Below are positions 15,242 through 22,727 of a stretch of 64,000 nucleotides of DNA, one piece after another. The stretch comes from JACVRW01 sp963734365. Lineage in GTDB: Bacteria; Actinomycetota; Thermoleophilia; Solirubrobacterales; Thermoleophilaceae. Every line of letters starts with the position of its first letter. Position 1 is the first letter of the stretch. The stretch covers positions 372,001 through 436,000 of the forward strand of contig CAVTGV010000010.1 of NCBI GenBank assembly GCA_963734365.1. The letters run 5' to 3'. The notes under the pieces are model-generated. The model saw only the letters and a list, made by a program, of their open reading frames with translations. It did no database searches and had not been told where the DNA came from. The position numbers were made by a program, and so were the translations under genes.

Positions 15242-15786
15242 CGCTCGACCTCCATCTCGTCCAGGATGAGCCGCAGGCTACGCAGCGCGTAGTACACGCG
15301 GCTCTTGACGGTCCCGAGCGGAACGCCGGACTGCTCGGCTATCTCGCGCAGGCTCAGGCCGCCCCAGTGCGCGAGCCGGATCACCTGGCGATGCTCGGCG
15401 GAGAGGCGTGCCAGCGCCGCCGCCACCTGCCAGCGCAGCACGGCGCCCTCGAGCTCGCGGTCGAGCTCCCACGCCTCCTCCTCCACCTGCTCGGCCACGC
15501 TCACGGGACGGACGGCCGCGCGGCGGCGGGCGTCGACGATGCGGTTGCGGGCGATCGCGTAGAGCCAGGTGCGCACGCTCGCGCGGCTGCGGTCGTACTC
15601 GCCCGCGTGACGCCAGAGCCGCGCGAACACGTCCTGGACGACCTCCTCGGCGAGCTCGCGGTCGCCGAGTGCGTTGCAGGCGAAGCCGAACAGCTCGCCG
15701 GCGTAGCGCCGGTAGAGCTCGCGCAGCTCATCCCCGCTGCGATCACGCGGCAGGCGCTCCACGAGGTTGGCGTCGCTGGAGGCCAT
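15238..15786 (-). CDS. ECF-type RNA polymerase sigma factor
   Basis: A 182-residue sigma-70 family ECF sigma factor. Region 2 is about residues 23-90 ('YRRYAGELFGFACNALGD...DVFARLW', 'RTWLYAIARNRIVDA'), and region 4 about 120-172 ('HRQVIRLAHWGGLSLREIAEQSGVPLGTVKSRV', a helix-turn-helix). It is co-transcribed with its anti-sigma factor. A candidate autoregulatory promoter lies just upstream and would give an almost leaderless mRNA. The likely regulon includes the cupredoxin lipoprotein. It resembles SigK-type factors because of the RskA partner, but I do not assign that name. Confidence 0.9.
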   Translation of the reverse strand: MASSDANLVERLPRDRSGDELRELYRRYAGELFGFACNALGDRELAEEVVQDVFARLWRHAGEYDRSRASVRTWLYAIARNRIVDARRRAAVRPVSVAEQVEEEAWELDRELEGAVLRWQVAAALARLSAEHRQVIRLAHWGGLSLREIAEQSGVPLGTVKSRVYYALRSLRLILDEMEVER

Positions 15787-15795
15787 GGTCCCGTT

Positions 15796-15821
15796 ATACG
15801 CGCTCGGGCCCGGCGCGGTTC
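15796..15821 (-). promoter_or_regulatory. candidate autoregulatory ECF promoter P1
   Basis: On the minus strand GAACCG (plus 15816-15821), 14 bases, then GCGTAT (15796-15801). The spacing and both boxes match promoter P2 at 14522-14547. The -10 ends 9 bases before the sigma ATG, which implies a nearly leaderless transcript. Confidence 0.45.
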
Positions 15822-15823
15822 GG

Positions 15824-16034
15824 TTACGAGCGCCGGAGCAGCACGAGAGCGAAGCCGAGGGTGGTGCGGCCTTCGGGGAGCATCAACCGCGCGCGGGCCC
15901 GGTCGGCCCGCTCGCGCAGCACGACCCCGGGGCCAGGGCGAGCAGATCGATCGCCTCGTCGGTCGCCGCGTCCGACATCGAGTTCATCAGCGCCAGGGCC
16001 CGTGGGCTATGCGTGACGCGGCGGCGTCGTCCAT
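15824..16034 (-). pseudogene. small broken gene, possibly methyltransferase remnant
   Basis: This fills most of the 265-base gap between the sigma and flippase genes. It starts ATG 16034 (MDDAAASRIAH), continues in a second frame as 'RALALMNSMSDAATDEAIDLLALAPG', and ends in a third frame as 'VVLRERADRARARLML...GFALVLLRRS' with TAA at 15826-15824. Its 211 bases become 71 codons if exactly two single bases are missing (near 16010 and in a G run near 15905). The part up to 'DLLALAPG' resembles the N-terminus of class I SAM methyltransferases, but the G-x-G motif that should follow is absent. It may be a deleted remnant or a small unknown protein with sequence errors. Confidence 0.35.
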
Positions 16035-16051
16035 CGCCGCAACGTACCGTT

Positions 16052-17065
16052 GTGCCCGTGCCCGCTGCGACCCTCGGCGATTCCTTCCAGTCGTTCTTCG
16101 ACGCGGTCGACGAGTTCATCTCGAGCCTCGCCTCGGTGCGGCTGGTGCCGCTGCTGCTCGCGCTCCTGCTGTTCACCGCCTACCTGACGCTGCGGGCGCG
16201 CGCGAGCTTCAACATCCTGCGGGCCGCCTACCCGACCGAGCAGTTCCGGTTCCTCTCGATCTGGGGTGCCTACTTCGCCGGCTATGGCTTCAACGCGGTG
16301 ATTCCCGCCCGCGGCGGCGACGTGGTACGCCTCTTCCTCACCAAGACCGCCATTCCACGCTCGAGCTATCCCGCGGTGGCGGCAAGCTTCTTCGTCGAGC
16401 TGGGCTTCGACGTGGCGATGGGCTCGCTGATCCTGCTGTTCGCGTTCAGCCAGGGGGTCTTCCCCAAGCCGCCCGACTTCGCCAAGCTCAACGCCTTCGA
16501 CCTCTCCTATCTGGCCCAGCGGCCGCAGTTCACGCTGTTCCTGCTCACGGCGTTCGCCGTGGCCGGGCTGCTCGCTTTCGCGCTGCTGAGCGCGCGTGTG
16601 AAGGCCTTCTGGGAGCGCATCCGCCAGGGGTTGACGATCCTCCAGGACCGGCGCCGCTACTTCCGCGAGGTGTTCGCGGTGCAGTTCGCCGGCTGGTGCT
16701 TTCGCTTCGCGGCCTTCTGGATGCTGCTCGACGCGTTCCGGGTCGGCGGCTCGGTCAAGAACGTGCTGCTGGTGCTCGGCGTGAACGCGGTGTCGGCCGC
16801 CGTGCCCTTCACCCCACAGGGCGCCGGTGTCCAACAGGCGCTCCTGGCCAAGGTCTTTGCCGGCACGGCCGCCGGCTCGGTGGTGGCCGCCTACTCGGTG
16901 GGCCAGCAGATCGCGATCGGAGTCGTTGACCTTCGGCATCGGCTTCGCTGCGCTCTTCTTCATCTTCCGCATCCGCAGCTTCAAGGAGGTGATCGCGCGC
17001 GGCCGCGAGGACCGCGCGACGGAGGGCGCCGTTCCGTCCGCGGACGAAGAGGAGGCGGAGCCTAG
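16052..17065 (+). CDS. flippase-like membrane protein (LPG synthase TM family), frame error near C-terminus
   Basis: Integral membrane protein of the lysylphosphatidylglycerol synthase TM / UPF0104 family, about 340 residues. Hydrophobic helices include 'VRLVPLLLALLLFTAYLTL', and the family segment 'NAVIPARGGDVVRLFL' is at about 82-97. Near 16924 the helix jumps frame: 'SVGQQIAIGV' should continue as 'TFGIGFAALFFIFRIRSFKEVI', which needs one T of 16924-16925 removed. In that frame the next stop is 17102. The uncorrected frame stops at 17065, sharing CTAG with the neighbour, so a second compensating indel near 17060 is possible. GTG 16052 is chosen; GTG 16058 is an alternative. Such proteins are predicted lipid or isoprenoid translocators. 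Confidence 0.75.
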   Translation: MPVPAATLGDSFQSFFDAVDEFISSLASVRLVPLLLALLLFTAYLTLRARASFNILRAAYPTEQFRFLSIWGAYFAGYGFNAVIPARGGDVVRLFLTKTAIPRSSYPAVAASFFVELGFDVAMGSLILLFAFSQGVFPKPPDFAKLNAFDLSYLAQRPQFTLFLLTAFAVAGLLAFALLSARVKAFWERIRQGLTILQDRRRYFREVFAVQFAGWCFRFAAFWMLLDAFRVGGSVKNVLLVLGVNAVSAAVPFTPQGAGVQQALLAKVFAGTAAGSVVAAYSVGQQIAIGVVDLRHRLRCALLHLPHPQLQGGDRARPRGPRDGGRRSVRGRRGGGA

Positions 17066-17340
17066 GTTCCGAAGCCCTCGCGAGCCTCGCGCACCAGGAT
17101 GACGGCCTCTGGGAACATGAGGCGCATCGCCTGAAGCAGGTCCTGCGACTGCTGCTCGGCGTTGCCCTGCAGGTTCATCCGCGCGAGGCCGGCGACAGTC
17201 ATGTCGACGGCCAGCTTGATGGCGTTGTCGGCCCAGGCCACCTTCTGCGCTCCCTGCATCTGCGAGGCGAACTCCTCCATGCGCTTGCGCAGCTCGTCAG
17301 GGTCGCCGAAGAGGCCGCCGAAAGGATCTTCAGAGGACAT
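17062..17340 (-). CDS. small hypothetical helical protein
   Basis: A 92-residue protein starting 'MSSEDPFGGLFGDPDELRKRMEEF', rich in Gln, Met and Ala, predicted mostly helical, with no signal peptide or membrane segment. The opening 'DPFGGLFGDP' looks like a short docking tail. I recognise no family. It overlaps the start-proximal end of the saccharopine-dehydrogenase-like gene region (17330) by 11 bases, so it is probably translated from the same mRNA. It is convergent with the flippase gene. Confidence 0.6.
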   Translation of the reverse strand: MSSEDPFGGLFGDPDELRKRMEEFASQMQGAQKVAWADNAIKLAVDMTVAGLARMNLQGNAEQQSQDLLQAMRLMFPEAVILVREAREGFGT

Positions 17341-18442
17341 GCTCCAAGGGTAGGGACTCGCCTCGGTCCCATGCCACGCCGTGCTCGGAGAGGTGATCGA
17401 GGAAGTCGCGGGGCTCGAACGCCTCGGCGGGTGCGAGCGTGCCCGCCCGGTCGAAGCCCGGGTCGCGCAGCAGGTCGGCCGCGTGCACCAGGATCGTCGC
17501 CGTGATCCCGTACACGTCGCGCCCGTGCACCACGGCCCGGCCGCGGGAGCCGTCCTCGCCGTGGGCGTCGGCGACGATCGTCCACTCGGCGGCGCGGCGG
17601 GCGGACTCCGAGGGTCCTTCGGGAAGGGCGCCCACGGCGCGCTGGAGCAGACCGCGCAGCGGCGTGCGCAGCGACAGCCCGAGCGCGGGCTGCAGGTACG
17701 GCATCAGCGCCGCGGCCGCGGGATGCGGCGCCGCCGTGCTCGTGGTGAGCAGCGAGACGAGACGGCGGGTCTGCGTGTGCCGCGGCACCGTGATCGCCTC
17801 GCCCGACGGATAGCGCGACACGGCCTGGCGCCCGATCGGCTCGGGAAAGTCGAAGTGGGCTCGATACACGCCGGAGGGCGCGGGCCCGAGCCGGCCGTCC
17901 TCGTAGGCCAGGTCGCCGCCCTTCATCATCTCGAGCGCCGAGCGCAGGGTCCCGCGGGTCATGCCGAAGCCCTCGATGGCATAGGCGAGCACGAGCTCGC
18001 GCAACGGCTCATGGTCGTCGGCGGCGATCCGGGCGATCAGATCGCCCGGGAGGAAGTCGAAGCCCAGCGCGGGCAGGAGCGCCACACCGGCCCGCTCGGC
18101 GGCGGCGCCGTGGCGGTCGAACATCATCGCGATGAAGGGCTGCTCGCCGGTGGAGTCCACGTAGTGGGTGCCGGTGTCGATGGCGGCCCGGGCCACGGCA
18201 TCGCCCGCCAGGGTGAACGGTCCGGCGCAGTTGATCACCACGCTCGCCTCGGCGAGCAGCTCGCGCAGCCCGTGCTCGTCCTCCAGACCCACCGCGCGGA
18301 CCGGCGCGGACTGCTCCTCACCCAGCCGGGAGAGCTTGACGGGGTCGCGGCCGCTCAGCACGCAGGGCACGCCGCGCCGGGCGAGCTCCTGCGCCACCAG
18401 CCGGCCGGTGTAGCCGGTGGCTCCGTAGAGGACGACCGTCAT
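17330..18442 (-). CDS. saccharopine dehydrogenase-like / trans-acting enoyl reductase-like protein
   Basis: A 370-residue NAD(P)-binding protein. The N-terminal Rossmann motif 'VVLYGATGYTGRLVAQELARRG' is at residues 3-24, and 'VVINCAGPFTLAGDAVARA' with 'GTHYVDSTGEQPF' are hallmarks of the saccharopine dehydrogenase-like group. Mycobacterial members act as trans-acting enoyl reductases in lipid synthesis; others have unknown roles. A lysine-pathway role is unlikely. The ATG at 18442 puts the Rossmann motif at the very N-terminus. It is divergent from the CBS-domain gene, with 24 bases between starts. Confidence 0.8.
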   Translation of the reverse strand: MTVVLYGATGYTGRLVAQELARRGVPCVLSGRDPVKLSRLGEEQSAPVRAVGLEDEHGLRELLAEASVVINCAGPFTLAGDAVARAAIDTGTHYVDSTGEQPFIAMMFDRHGAAAERAGVALLPALGFDFLPGDLIARIAADDHEPLRELVLAYAIEGFGMTRGTLRSALEMMKGGDLAYEDGRLGPAPSGVYRAHFDFPEPIGRQAVSRYPSGEAITVPRHTQTRRLVSLLTTSTAAPHPAAAALMPYLQPALGLSLRTPLRGLLQRAVGALPEGPSESARRAAEWTIVADAHGEDGSRGRAVVHGRDVYGITATILVHAADLLRDPGFDRAGTLAPAEAFEPRDFLDHLSEHGVAWDRGESLPLEHVL

Positions 18443-18466
18443 TCGCCGGGACGATACAGTCGCGCC

Positions 18467-18913
18467 GTGCACATCTCCGAGGTGATGACCGAGGGTGTGG
18501 TGACGGTCGAGACGGCGGACAGCCTGCAGCGGGTCGGCGAGCTGATGCGCGACCGGAACGTGGGCTCCGTGGTGGTCTGCGAGAGCGGCCGGCCCGTGGG
18601 CGTCATCACCGATCGCGACCTGGCACTGGTGGTGGTGGCCGACGAGGTCGAGTCGGTCGAGCGCGCGGGCGACCACGCCTCGCGCCCGCTCGTGACCGGT
18701 CAGGTCCAGATGGACATCGAAGAGGCGGTGGCCCTGATGATCCAGCACCGCATCCGGCGCCTGCCCGTGACGAGCGACGAGGAGCTCGTAGGGATAGTGA
18801 CCATCGACGATCTGGCCGTCCGGGCGGGCGATCTGCACCTGGCGCAGCAGATAACCGCCGAGGTGGCCAAGGCAGCGTTGCCCGAGTTCTACTTCCACCA
18901 GCGCGGGGGCTGA
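18467..18913 (+). CDS. CBS-domain pair protein
   Basis: A 148-residue protein made of two CBS motifs: about 5-60 ('VMTEGVVTVETADSLQRVGELMRDRNVGSVVV...GVITDRDL') and about 75-125 ('RPLVTGQVQMDIEEAVALMIQHRIRRLPV...GIVTIDDL'). Such pairs bind adenine nucleotides and act as energy sensors. It begins at GTG 18467, 24 bases from the divergent dehydrogenase-like gene. It is followed after 6 bases by a very small gene and then a membrane protein, so it probably leads a three-gene operon. Confidence 0.85.
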   Translation: MHISEVMTEGVVTVETADSLQRVGELMRDRNVGSVVVCESGRPVGVITDRDLALVVVADEVESVERAGDHASRPLVTGQVQMDIEEAVALMIQHRIRRLPVTSDEELVGIVTIDDLAVRAGDLHLAQQITAEVAKAALPEFYFHQRGG

Positions 18914-18919
18914 CCCGAG

Positions 18920-19114
18920 ATGGCGAGGCTCACTCCAGGCCAGCTCCGAACCCGCCGGCGGATAGAGGGCGTGATCCGCCTCATGTCGCCCGCCCTCGAC
19001 GTGGTCCTGGCCGTGGGCGATCGCGTGTCGCGCATCGTCGAGCCCGAGGACAGCGACTACTACCCGCCGCGCGTGTCGCGGCGCAGCGAGCCTCCCGCCC
19101 GGCCCACTCCGTGA
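18920..19114 (+). CDS. small basic hypothetical protein
   Basis: A 64-residue protein (MARLTPGQLRTRRRIEGV...). The N-terminal third is strongly basic, a mildly hydrophobic helix follows ('IRLMSPALDVVLAVGDRVSRIV'), then an acidic turn and a Pro/Arg tail. No family is recognised. Support for it being real comes from tight packing: it starts 6 bases after the CBS gene and its stop overlaps the GTG of the next membrane protein by 4 bases. Confidence 0.55.
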   Translation: MARLTPGQLRTRRRIEGVIRLMSPALDVVLAVGDRVSRIVEPEDSDYYPPRVSRRSEPPARPTP

Positions 19115-19983
19115 ACAAGGAAGAGCAGCTTCAGTGGCAGGCGAGCTTCGCCATCCCCGCGGCCGTGGCCGCGTTCGTGGCCCTGATCGCTCAGATCGGC
19201 ACACTCGTCCTGGTGGCCAGCGGCCTGGAGGACCGGGCCAACATCGAGGCGCTCCCGGACCGCTACCTCTCGATCGACCAGAACCCGGGTCTGTTCGTTG
19301 CCACCGGGGTGGTGCAGGCCATCGGGGCGCTCGCGCTCGGCGTCGTCTTCTACTACCTGTTCCGGCTGATCCGTGCCCGCGGCGGTGCCGTGCCCAGCTG
19401 GTTTCTCTACCTGGTGCTCGCCGGTCCGATCCTGTACGCCATCGGCTCGGTCGTGGGCGCGGTGGACAGCGTCGACAAGGGCCACGAGTTCGCCGCGCAG
19501 GACGTGATCAGAGGGGAAAGGGGCGACAACGTGGCCTCCGACATCTCCGACGACACCAGCCCCGCCGTCTACGCCCCGACCTTCGCGGGCACGGTCGGCG
19601 TGGCCTTCCTGTTCGTGATGCTCCCTCTGCGCGCCCGGGCCGTCGGCCTGCTGAGTCCGTTCATGGCCATCCTGGGAGTGATCTGCGGAGCCCTGCTCGT
19701 GCTTCCGCTCGTGCCCTCGCCGATCCTGACGGCGTTCTGGCTGGGCGCCCTCGGCCTGGTGTTCCTCGACCGATGGCCCGGGGGGCGTGGCCCGTCGTGG
19801 GAGAGCGGGGAGCCCGAGCCCTGGCCCTCACAGGCCAAGCGCCGTGGGCTCATGCAGCGCGGCGACGACACGCCGGAGGAGGACGAGTCCGGAGTGGCCA
19901 CGGCCGAGTCGAACGGGTCGGGGGGCGAGCCGGAGCCCGAGCCGGATCGCCCGGCGTCGCGTAAGCGGCGCCGCAGGGACTGA
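19111..19983 (+). CDS. hypothetical polytopic membrane protein
   Basis: A 290-residue membrane protein with about six hydrophobic helices (near 13-37, 60-85, 96-118, 150-172, 180-205, 208-222) and a long hydrophilic C-terminal tail (about 225-290) rich in Glu, Pro and Arg, ending 'SRKRRRRD'. No known family is recognised; the size and acidic-then-basic tail suggest a structural or regulatory membrane protein. It starts at GTG 19111, overlapping the small gene before it. It is convergent with the TrpB2 gene across a 190-base gap that holds palindromic repeat copy A. Confidence 0.7.
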   Translation: MNKEEQLQWQASFAIPAAVAAFVALIAQIGTLVLVASGLEDRANIEALPDRYLSIDQNPGLFVATGVVQAIGALALGVVFYYLFRLIRARGGAVPSWFLYLVLAGPILYAIGSVVGAVDSVDKGHEFAAQDVIRGERGDNVASDISDDTSPAVYAPTFAGTVGVAFLFVMLPLRARAVGLLSPFMAILGVICGALLVLPLVPSPILTAFWLGALGLVFLDRWPGGRGPSWESGEPEPWPSQAKRRGLMQRGDDTPEEDESGVATAESNGSGGEPEPEPDRPASRKRRRRD

Positions 19984-20095
19984 GCCGCTCGCAGGCCGGG
20001 TGGGCGCCGCGGCGTCCCTTCGCGAACGACGGCAATGAAAGGGGCTGCGACTGGGACGGCGAGAAGGCTTGGTCCGCGAGCGAAACCAGGGTGTA

Positions 20096-20132
20096 TGACG
20101 CCTAAGCCGACTATACGACCGGAAAGGCGTCA
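20096..20132 (-). repeat. 37-bp imperfect palindrome, copy A
   Basis: Read on the minus strand it begins TGACGCCTTTCCGGT, identical over 15 bases to copy B at 3772, and ends AGGCGTCA, so 8 bases at each end are complementary (TGACGCCT/AGGCGTCA) around a 21-base middle. It lies in the 190-base gap (19984-20173) between convergent genes; apart from it that gap shows nothing I can name. Confidence 0.65.
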
Positions 20133-20173
20133 AGCACCCGGGATTCGGCTCTTACAGCGCGAGCGGGGCTGGA

Positions 20174-21535
20174 CTAGGCGATCGCCGGCGCGTCGGGCAG
20201 GCGCTCGAGCGCGGACTCCATGTCGGCCTCGGAGAACTCCGGATCCTCGAGCTTCCCGGCCAGGTAGGCGTCGTACGCCGACATGTCGAAGTGGCCGTGC
20301 CCGCACAGGCCCATGAGGATCACCCGCTCCTCACCCGCCTCGCGGGCGGCCTCGGCCTCGTCGAACACGGCGCGGATCGCGTGCGCGGGCTCGGGCGCCG
20401 GCAGGATGGCCTCGCTGCGGGCAAAGCGGACAGCCGCCTCGAAGGTCTCGTTCTGGCGATAGGCGCGAGCCTCCACCAGGCCGTGCTTGACCAGCCCGCT
20501 GACCATGGGGGAGTCGCCGTGGTAGCGCAGCCCGCCCGCGTGGACCGGTGGCGGCACGAAGTCGTGCCCGAGCGTGTACATCGGCATCAGCGGCGTCAGG
20601 CCGACGGTATCGCCGAAGTCGTAGCGGTACGCGCCGCGCGTGAGCGTGGGGCAGGCGGCGGGCTCGGCGGCGACGAAGCGGGTCGTGGCCTCGCCGCGCA
20701 GCACGCGGCGCAGGAACGGGAACGCGAGGCCGGCGAAATTCGAGCCGCCGCCCACGCAGCCCACCACCACGTCGGGCTCCTCGCCCGCCAGCTCCAGCTG
20801 CGCGATGGCCTCCTGGCCGATCACAGTCTGGTGCAGGCACACGTGGTTGAGCACGGAGCCCAGCGCGTAATTGCTGTCCGGGCTCTGGGCGGCCACCTCC
20901 ACGGCCTCGGAGATGGCGATGCCCAGCGAGCCCGTCGGGTGGGCGGACTGTGAGCGGCCGGCCTCGGTGGTGTCGCTGGGTGAGCGGATCACCTGGGCGC
21001 CCCAGCTCTCCATCATCGCCCGGCGATAGGGCTTCTGGTCGTAGCTGGCGCCCACCATGTAGACCACGCAGCCGAGGCCGAACAGCGAGCAGGCCATCGC
21101 CAGGGCCGAGCCCCATTGGCCGGCGCCGGTCTCCGTGACGAGGCCCTCGATGCCCGCCTCCTTGTTGGCGTAGGCCTGCGCGACCGCGCTGTTGGGCTTG
21201 TGCGAGCCGGCCGGCGAGACGCCCTCGTACTTGTAGTAGATGTGCGCCGGTGTATCGAGCGCGGCCTCGAGGCGGCGCGCGCGGTACAGCGGAGTCGGGC
21301 GCCACAGCCTGTAGGCGTCGCGCACGGGCTTGGGAATCTCGACCTCGGGCTCGGCCGACACCTCCTGTCCGATCAGCTCCATCGGGAAGATCGGCGTGAG
21401 GTCGTCCGGCCCCGCGGGCTCCTTGGTGCCCGGGTGCAGCGGCGGAAGCGGATCGCCCGGCAGATCGGGGAGGAGGTTGACCCAGTGGGTGGGGATGCTG
21501 TCCTCGGCGAGGGTGAACTTGATCTGGTCGGTCAC
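20174..21535 (-). CDS. TrpB2-type tryptophan synthase beta-like PLP enzyme
   Basis: PLP-dependent enzyme of 453 residues. This length and the N-terminal extension mark it as the TrpB2 form rather than the usual ~400-residue TrpB1. The PLP lysine is in 'GVSPAGSHKPNSAV', the catalytic Glu region in 'LVTETGAGQWGSAL', and the phosphate loop is 'CVGGGSNFAG'. It would join indole and serine to make tryptophan, possibly without TrpA, since TrpB2 enzymes do not couple well to TrpA. No other trp gene is in the window, so it may serve indole salvage. It starts at GTG 21535. Confidence 0.9.
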   Translation of the reverse strand: MTDQIKFTLAEDSIPTHWVNLLPDLPGDPLPPLHPGTKEPAGPDDLTPIFPMELIGQEVSAEPEVEIPKPVRDAYRLWRPTPLYRARRLEAALDTPAHIYYKYEGVSPAGSHKPNSAVAQAYANKEAGIEGLVTETGAGQWGSALAMACSLFGLGCVVYMVGASYDQKPYRRAMMESWGAQVIRSPSDTTEAGRSQSAHPTGSLGIAISEAVEVAAQSPDSNYALGSVLNHVCLHQTVIGQEAIAQLELAGEEPDVVVGCVGGGSNFAGLAFPFLRRVLRGEATTRFVAAEPAACPTLTRGAYRYDFGDTVGLTPLMPMYTLGHDFVPPPVHAGGLRYHGDSPMVSGLVKHGLVEARAYRQNETFEAAVRFARSEAILPAPEPAHAIRAVFDEAEAAREAGEERVILMGLCGHGHFDMSAYDAYLAGKLEDPEFSEADMESALERLPDAPAIA

Positions 21536-21608
21536 CGGGCGATCCTAACCCGCTGAGCGTGGAATTTTCGGCCACGCCGGCCGGTCATGACAGCGAGGTG
21601 ATGAATCC

Positions 21609-22727
21609 ATGATCAGCAATCAAGAACCAGTGGTGGTGGTCGGCGCGGGCACATCCGGGCTGGCCTCGGCGGCCGAGCTCGGACGAGCGGGGATCAAGAC
21701 CGTGGTGCTCGAGGAGGCCGAGCAGGTGGGCTCGTCGTGGCGCAAGCGCTACGACCGCCTGCGGCTCAACTCTCCGCGTCCTTTCTCCAAGCTGCCGAAG
21801 GGGCGTTACCCCAGGAAGACAGGCATCTTCCCGTCGCGCGACGAGATGGTTCGCTACCTGGAGGACTACTCACGCAAGAAGGAGCTCGACGTGCGCTTCG
21901 GCACCCGCCTCGAGCGTGTCGACCGCAACGGCCACGGCTGGGTGCTGCACACCTCGAGCGGGGACATGAATGCCCGCCAGGTGATCGTCGCGAGCGGCCA
22001 CGAGCGCCGGCCGTTCATGCCGGATTGGCCCGGCAGGGACGACTTCCGCGGCCGGCTGATCCACTCCGCCGACTACCGCAACCCCGAGCCCTTCCGCGGC
22101 GAGGACGTGCTCGTAGTCGGGCCCGGCTGTTCGGGTGCCGAGATCGCCTTCGACATCATGGAAGGGGGAGCGCGTCGCGTCCGGCTCGCCGTCCGCACGC
22201 CTCCGAACATCCTCATCCGGAACCCGGTGGGGCCGCTGATGGCCCGCATGATGATGAAGCTCCCGACCAAGGTGGCCGACGGCGTGTTGGGGCGTGTTCG
22301 GCGCCTCGAGCTGGGCGACCTTAGCCCGTACGGGCTGCCCGTTCCCGAGGAGGGAGTGTTCTCCCGCCTCGAGCGACTCGGCGTGGCGCCGATGATCGTC
22401 GACAAGGTGGTGATCGAGGCGATCAAGGAGGGCCGCATCGAGATCGTGTCCGCGGTCGAAGCCGTGGACGAGAAGGGCGTCCTGCTCGCCGGGGGCGACC
22501 GGATCCAGCCCGACTCGGTGGTCGCTGCCACCGGCTACCGCTCGGGACTCGAGCCGATGGTGGGCCATCTCGGGGTCCTCAACGAGGGCGGCGCGCCACG
22601 GGTGGCCGAGCACGAGGTGGCGCCCGGCCTGCGCTTCGTCGGCTACGTGCCCTTCCCGGGCATGATCGCCTACTCCGCCGGCGAGGCACGGCGAGTGGCC
22701 AAGTCGATCGCGCGCGCGGGCGCCTAG
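21609..22727 (+). CDS. flavin-containing monooxygenase-like protein (CzcO type)
   Basis: A 372-residue FAD/NADPH enzyme. The FAD site is 'VVVVGAGTSGLASAAELGRAG' near the N-terminus, the NADPH site is 'VLVVGPGCSGAEIAFD' at about 165-180, and 'ATGYRSGL' is the usual late FAD motif. It would oxygenate a small substrate or act as a flavin reductase; the substrate is unknown. A GAGGTG stretch lies upstream of ATG 21609. It is convergent with rpe and shares CTAG at 22724-22727. Confidence 0.85.
   Translation: MISNQEPVVVVGAGTSGLASAAELGRAGIKTVVLEEAEQVGSSWRKRYDRLRLNSPRPFSKLPKGRYPRKTGIFPSRDEMVRYLEDYSRKKELDVRFGTRLERVDRNGHGWVLHTSSGDMNARQVIVASGHERRPFMPDWPGRDDFRGRLIHSADYRNPEPFRGEDVLVVGPGCSGAEIAFDIMEGGARRVRLAVRTPPNILIRNPVGPLMARMMMKLPTKVADGVLGRVRRLELGDLSPYGLPVPEEGVFSRLERLGVAPMIVDKVVIEAIKEGRIEIVSAVEAVDEKGVLLAGGDRIQPDSVVAATGYRSGLEPMVGHLGVLNEGGAPRVAEHEVAPGLRFVGYVPFPGMIAYSAGEARRVAKSIARAGA

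Noticed and set aside
19984..20173. Hidden gene or tRNA in the 190-base convergent gap
   Set aside because: No open frame with a plausible start, no cloverleaf and no CCA end. Only the 37-bp palindrome is recognisable.
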